Shown here in pieces: positions 39,688 through 42,473 of a DNA stretch of 42,473 nt. Within the stretch, counting starts at the first letter, position 1. Each line of letters begins with the position of its first letter. The notes under the pieces are model-generated. The model saw nothing but the letters and a program-made list of their open reading frames with translations, had not been told where the DNA came from and did not search any database. Location: positions 1 to 42,473 of the forward strand of contig JALHOE010000057.1 of NCBI GenBank assembly GCA_022843175.1, given 5' to 3'. The position numbers were made by a program, and so were the translations under genes. Origin of the DNA: Deltaproteobacteria bacterium (lineage in GTDB: Bacteria; Myxococcota_A; Polyangia; Polyangiales; JADJMO01).

Positions 39688-39699
39688 TGACGTATGTCA
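39688..39699. promoter_or_regulatory. TGAC-N4-GTCA palindrome at dehydratase start
   Basis: TGACGTATGTCA lies two bases upstream of the Shine-Dalgarno (39682-39686) of the dehydratase gene. A protein bound here would block either transcription or the start of the message. Confidence 0.5.
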
Positions 39700-39816
39700 C
39701 GGGAGCCGAGGTGTAGAGCGGGCGATGAGCTCCAGGAAGAGTCGCGCGAAACCCGCCGAGAGCGCTTGGATCGCCTGTGCGGCGACCAGGGAAATCACGC
39801 ACACAGCCCGAAGGCA

Positions 39817-42105
39817 CTAAAACCCATGGGCCGCTTGCGCGACGAACCTCGCGCGTTCGGCCGGCGTGATGAGCGCGAGCGTTACTGCCTCCCTTGCGGC
39901 GTGCGTGACGCACGCCACGTATTGGCCGGGCTGAACGAAGCCCTCTCGCGTGCAGCGAAGCGCGATGAGCTGTGCGCCAGAGCATCCTTGTGCGTCGACG
40001 GCGAGGCCGGTTGCTGTCGCTGCGCACCGATCACTCACGTTGGCGATGCCGTCGCCGTCGATGTCGGTGTCGCATGCGTCGCCGGTGCCGTCGTCATCGA
40101 CGTCGGCCTGGCTTGCGTTCGCGACGTTGACGCAGTTGTCGGTCGTGTTGGCAACGCCGTCGCCGTCGACGTCGGGATCGCAGATGTCGCCCAGTCCGTC
40201 GCCGTCCCCGTCGGCCTGGTCGATGTTCGCGACGCTGCGACAGTTGTCGGTGGTGTCGGCGACGCCGTCGTTGTCGTCGTCCGAATTACAGATGTCGCCG
40301 ATGCCATCGCCGTCGAGATCGCTCTGCGCGCCGTTGGGGACGGTCGGGCAGTTGTCCGCCGTGTTGGCGACACCGTCGTCGTCGAGATCGGGATCGCAGG
40401 CGTCGCCGACCGTGTCGCCGTCAACGTCGATCTGGTCGGCATTCGCGATGGCAGCGCAGTTGTCGTTCTCGTCGGGGACTCCGTCGCCATCGCGATCGGG
40501 TTTGCCGCAGCCAAGCGAGAAGGTTACGCCGCTCGCCACGAGGGTGGGCGGGCTCACAGCGCACGGGTGGGTGACGTTGAAACCGACCGATGGCCCCATT
40601 GCCGCGGTGCCCATCACGTAAGAGGCGCTGGGGACCAGCGTCACTGTCTGTCTCCCGCTGAACTCGGGGAAGCCTGCGAGAATCCACCGCAAAACCTCGC
40701 TCCCTGGATCGATGCTGATGGTCTCGTTCGCCAGCGTGACCCGCGAGCCGGACGTAGTGCCCGAGATGCCGTTGTCGACGGAGACGTTTCCGTTCGCTGC
40801 GACGGTGACGGAAACAGTGCCGAAGTTGCCGACGCCCCCGACCTGCAGGAGGTAGTTGGTGCCGGGGACCACCGTGGCCGACTGCAGCCCAGTGATCATC
40901 CCGGTGATGCCCCACAGCCTCCAGGTGCCGCTATACGCCGCGGGATCCACGGTGAGCATAGTGTTGCGAAACGTGAGCGCGTGCAGGCCACCCACGGCCC
41001 ATGCGCTCGTGGGCAGCCATGATCCGTCGATCGGTGTAACGACACCCGCGCCATCGACGCTGAAGAAGACGGAGCCGTGGTTTCCCACTCCTCCGACATG
41101 CGCGACGTAGTTGGTCCCGGTGACGAGAGTCAACGTCCGCGAACCGGTGGCGACCCCGACGACCTTCTCCACGTTCCACCCGCCGGCGTACGCGGCAGGG
41201 TCCACCGCTACCGTCGTTGTCTTGAACGTGAGGCGACCGGGACCGCCAATCGCGGCGGAGGTGTCCGACGCGCCATTGAGAGCGATGGCGGTGACAGTGC
41301 TGTCTCCCGCTACGGAGAAGAAGACGGACCCGAGGTTTCCGGCCCCGCCCGCATGCGCGACGTATGTGGTGCCGGGCACGAGGGTCAGGCTGCGTGCACC
41401 GGTCGCGAAGCCGACGACCCGCTCCACGTTCCACGCACCCGCAAAGGCAGCCGGGTCGATGGTGACTGTGGTGGTCTTGAACGTAAGACGACCGGCACCG
41501 CCGGTCGCTGCGGAGGAGTCCGCGAACCAAGCCAAGTTGATCGGCGTGACCGTACCGTCGGCCGCGACCGAGAACATGACCGACCCGAAGTTCCCGATGC
41601 CGCCAACGTGGGCGATGTAGTTGGTGCCTGGCACCAATGCCGCCACGCGCGCGCCGGTGCCGAACGGGACGATGCCCTGCACGTCCCACGACCCCAAGTA
41701 CGCCGCCGGATCGATTGTCACCGGCGCCGTCACGAACCGCAGGATGCCGGCACCGCCGGTCGCCGACGTACCGTTGGGCACGGTGACGGAGCCATCGGCC
41801 GCGACGGAGATCTCGAAGAGACCGAAGTTTGCCTGACCTCCGACCCTGACTCGATACGAACTCCCCCCGGACAGCGTGATCGTCCTTCGTCCGGAAGCGT
41901 ATGGCGTGACCGCCGGCCAGCCCTCGATCCCCCATGCGCCGACATACGCGCCGGGGTCGACGTCGATGCTGACCGCCGTAAGCGCGGCGCGCGACACCCC
42001 AAGCGCAGCGCTCTGCTCGCCAGTCGGTGTAGCGCACCCCGCGGCGAGAATGAACAACGCGGCGAACCACGCGCCGCTGCGGGCGCAAAACCAAGGACTC
42101 GACAT
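39817..42105 (-). CDS. large lipoprotein with six novel repeats and thrombospondin type-3 repeats
   Basis: 762 residues from ATG at 42105, behind AAGGAGA. Lipoprotein signal ends FILAAGC with lipidated Cys24. Six tandem units of about 79-86 residues start at about 49, 131, 217, 301, 387 and 466; each starts (V/I)DPxAYxGxW and contains GTNYxxxVGGxGNFGSVxFSV. I do not recognise this repeat. Residues about 537-695 are thrombospondin type-3 calcium-binding repeats (DGDGVPDENDNC, DVDGDGVANTTDNC and similar, with regularly placed cysteines). A C-terminal Cys-containing tail follows (GCSGAQLIALRC, ACVTHAAREA). Likely a surface-exposed adhesin-like or stalk protein. The upstream 249 bp contains no gene. 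Confidence 0.82.
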   Translation of the reverse strand: MSSPWFCARSGAWFAALFILAAGCATPTGEQSAALGVSRAALTAVSIDVDPGAYVGAWGIEGWPAVTPYASGRRTITLSGGSSYRVRVGGQANFGLFEISVAADGSVTVPNGTSATGGAGILRFVTAPVTIDPAAYLGSWDVQGIVPFGTGARVAALVPGTNYIAHVGGIGNFGSVMFSVAADGTVTPINLAWFADSSAATGGAGRLTFKTTTVTIDPAAFAGAWNVERVVGFATGARSLTLVPGTTYVAHAGGAGNLGSVFFSVAGDSTVTAIALNGASDTSAAIGGPGRLTFKTTTVAVDPAAYAGGWNVEKVVGVATGSRTLTLVTGTNYVAHVGGVGNHGSVFFSVDGAGVVTPIDGSWLPTSAWAVGGLHALTFRNTMLTVDPAAYSGTWRLWGITGMITGLQSATVVPGTNYLLQVGGVGNFGTVSVTVAANGNVSVDNGISGTTSGSRVTLANETISIDPGSEVLRWILAGFPEFSGRQTVTLVPSASYVMGTAAMGPSVGFNVTHPCAVSPPTLVASGVTFSLGCGKPDRDGDGVPDENDNCAAIANADQIDVDGDTVGDACDPDLDDDGVANTADNCPTVPNGAQSDLDGDGIGDICNSDDDNDGVADTTDNCRSVANIDQADGDGDGLGDICDPDVDGDGVANTTDNCVNVANASQADVDDDGTGDACDTDIDGDGIANVSDRCAATATGLAVDAQGCSGAQLIALRCTREGFVQPGQYVACVTHAAREAVTLALITPAERARFVAQAAHGF
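40021..40497 (-). repeat. DNA encoding thrombospondin type-3 repeats
   Basis: About five imperfect repeats of roughly 100-110 bp, each encoding a DxDxDG(V/I) calcium loop, an Asn-Cys pair and a further Cys about 20 residues on. The repetition comes from the protein, not from a non-coding element. Confidence 0.75.
40561..41961 (-). repeat. DNA encoding six approximately 80-residue beta repeats
   Basis: Six units of roughly 240-260 bp. Units 2-5 are most alike, with unit 6 the most diverged; this suggests duplication of a central block. Anchors at protein level are DPAAY, GTNYVAHVGG and GRLTFKTTTV. Confidence 0.75.
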
Positions 42106-42354
42106 CGCCTCTCCTTCCGACGTGCATCTCGCGCGTCGGAGTGGGCTCTCAGCAAGAACGCGCCCAGGAGGTTGTCGCCGCTTCGATTCGTTCGATCCGT
42201 GTTTTGGCGGCACGTTTGTTGGTGCTGCGACACGGTGTGACGACACAACTGGTGACCGACCGCGATTCGCGATGCCCTCTTGATGGGGCACGAGAGCAGC
42301 TGATATTGGCGGGTTCGTTCGCTGGATTCAGCCGCTTCGGCCAGAAATCGGCGC
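42106..42354. other. upstream region of repeat lipoprotein, no gene seen
   Basis: 249 bp with lower GC in parts. It must hold the promoter of the lipoprotein gene at 42105. A 9-bp inverted repeat ACAC-G-GTGT near 42225 is visible, but no clear -35/-10 pair. No believable coding frame. Confidence 0.4.
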
Positions 42355-42473
42355 TCAGCCGCACTTGCCGAGCGCGGTCGCCGTGGCGCCCATGCAGGTC
42401 TGCGGGGCCGGGCACTGCTCGTTCTTCGCGCAGCGGCGGGGACCGACGTTGCAGGTCTTCTGACCCGCCATGC
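42355..42473 (-). CDS. Cys-rich protein, C-terminal end only
   Basis: A minus-strand frame enters from beyond the right edge and stops at 42355. The last 38 residues contain TCNVGPRRCAKNEQCPAP and CMGATATALGKCG, six cysteines in a spacing usual for the short disulfide motifs found in exported myxobacterial proteins. An ATG is present at 42471 but the frame stays open to the edge, so this is taken as a tail rather than a tiny gene. Confidence 0.5.
   Translation of the reverse strand, partial: MAGQKTCNVGPRRCAKNEQCPAPQTCMGATATALGKCG

Noticed and set aside
40021-40497. Regular DNA repeats resembling a CRISPR array
   Set aside because: The repeats are in frame, encode thrombospondin type-3 calcium loops and have no conserved palindromic repeat/spacer structure.

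Overview
The window is a very GC-rich bacterial chromosome segment, most likely from a predatory or social myxobacterium (Myxococcota, Polyangiales or Sandaracinaceae type). This rests on content, not on a marker gene: a Ser/Thr kinase with a 'DWG' motif fused to a formylglycine-generating-enzyme fold, many Ala/Asp/Ser/Thr-linker lipoproteins, a thrombospondin type-3 repeat lipoprotein, hybrid histidine kinases and an NtrC-type activator. No rRNA, tRNA, CRISPR array, transposase or phage gene was seen. Most long open frames on the opposite strand of real genes are GC-driven shadows.

Left part (1-10.3 kb): a polytopic membrane protein cut by the window edge, a divergent small Omp85/POTRA outer-membrane protein, then a tightly overlapping four-gene minus-strand signalling operon: histidine kinase with two receivers, GAF protein with a degenerate cyclase domain, CheY-like receiver, and a Ser/Thr kinase/FGE-fold fusion. 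Next (9.7-16.1 kb) come a TetR regulator and a cupin gene behind a NemR-like operator, a divergent penicillin-acylase family hydrolase, a universal stress protein, a SulP transporter and a shortened SulP-like membrane protein.

Middle (16.2-25.5 kb): an NtrC-family sigma-54 activator followed by a surface-protein district of five lipoproteins (one DUF1349-like, one parallel beta-helix, one coiled-coil/Cys-rich, two unknown) and a small outer-membrane beta-barrel, interrupted by a CoA-disulfide reductase/rhodanese fusion. Then a small membrane protein plus MmgE/PrpD operon with a candidate near-leaderless promoter, and a ParE-type toxin/antitoxin pair.

Right part (28.6-39.7 kb): a metabolic district with a dimethylglycine/sarcosine-dehydrogenase-like flavoprotein, a PAS hybrid histidine kinase, a DGC-domain zinc protein, a three-subunit molybdenum hydroxylase whose FAD subunit carries the extra four-cysteine loop of 4-hydroxybenzoyl-CoA reductase, an isopropylmalate-synthase-like lyase, and a permuted fused aconitase/isopropylmalate-dehydratase-like enzyme. 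A palindromic site TGAC-N4-GTCA lies in front of the flavoprotein, the zinc protein, the hydroxylase/synthase divergent promoter, the dehydratase and the CoA-disulfide reductase. It suggests one unrecognised regulon and is the strongest new observation here. The window ends with a large lipoprotein of six novel about 80-residue repeats plus calcium-binding thrombospondin type-3 repeats, and the C-terminal end of a Cys-rich protein.
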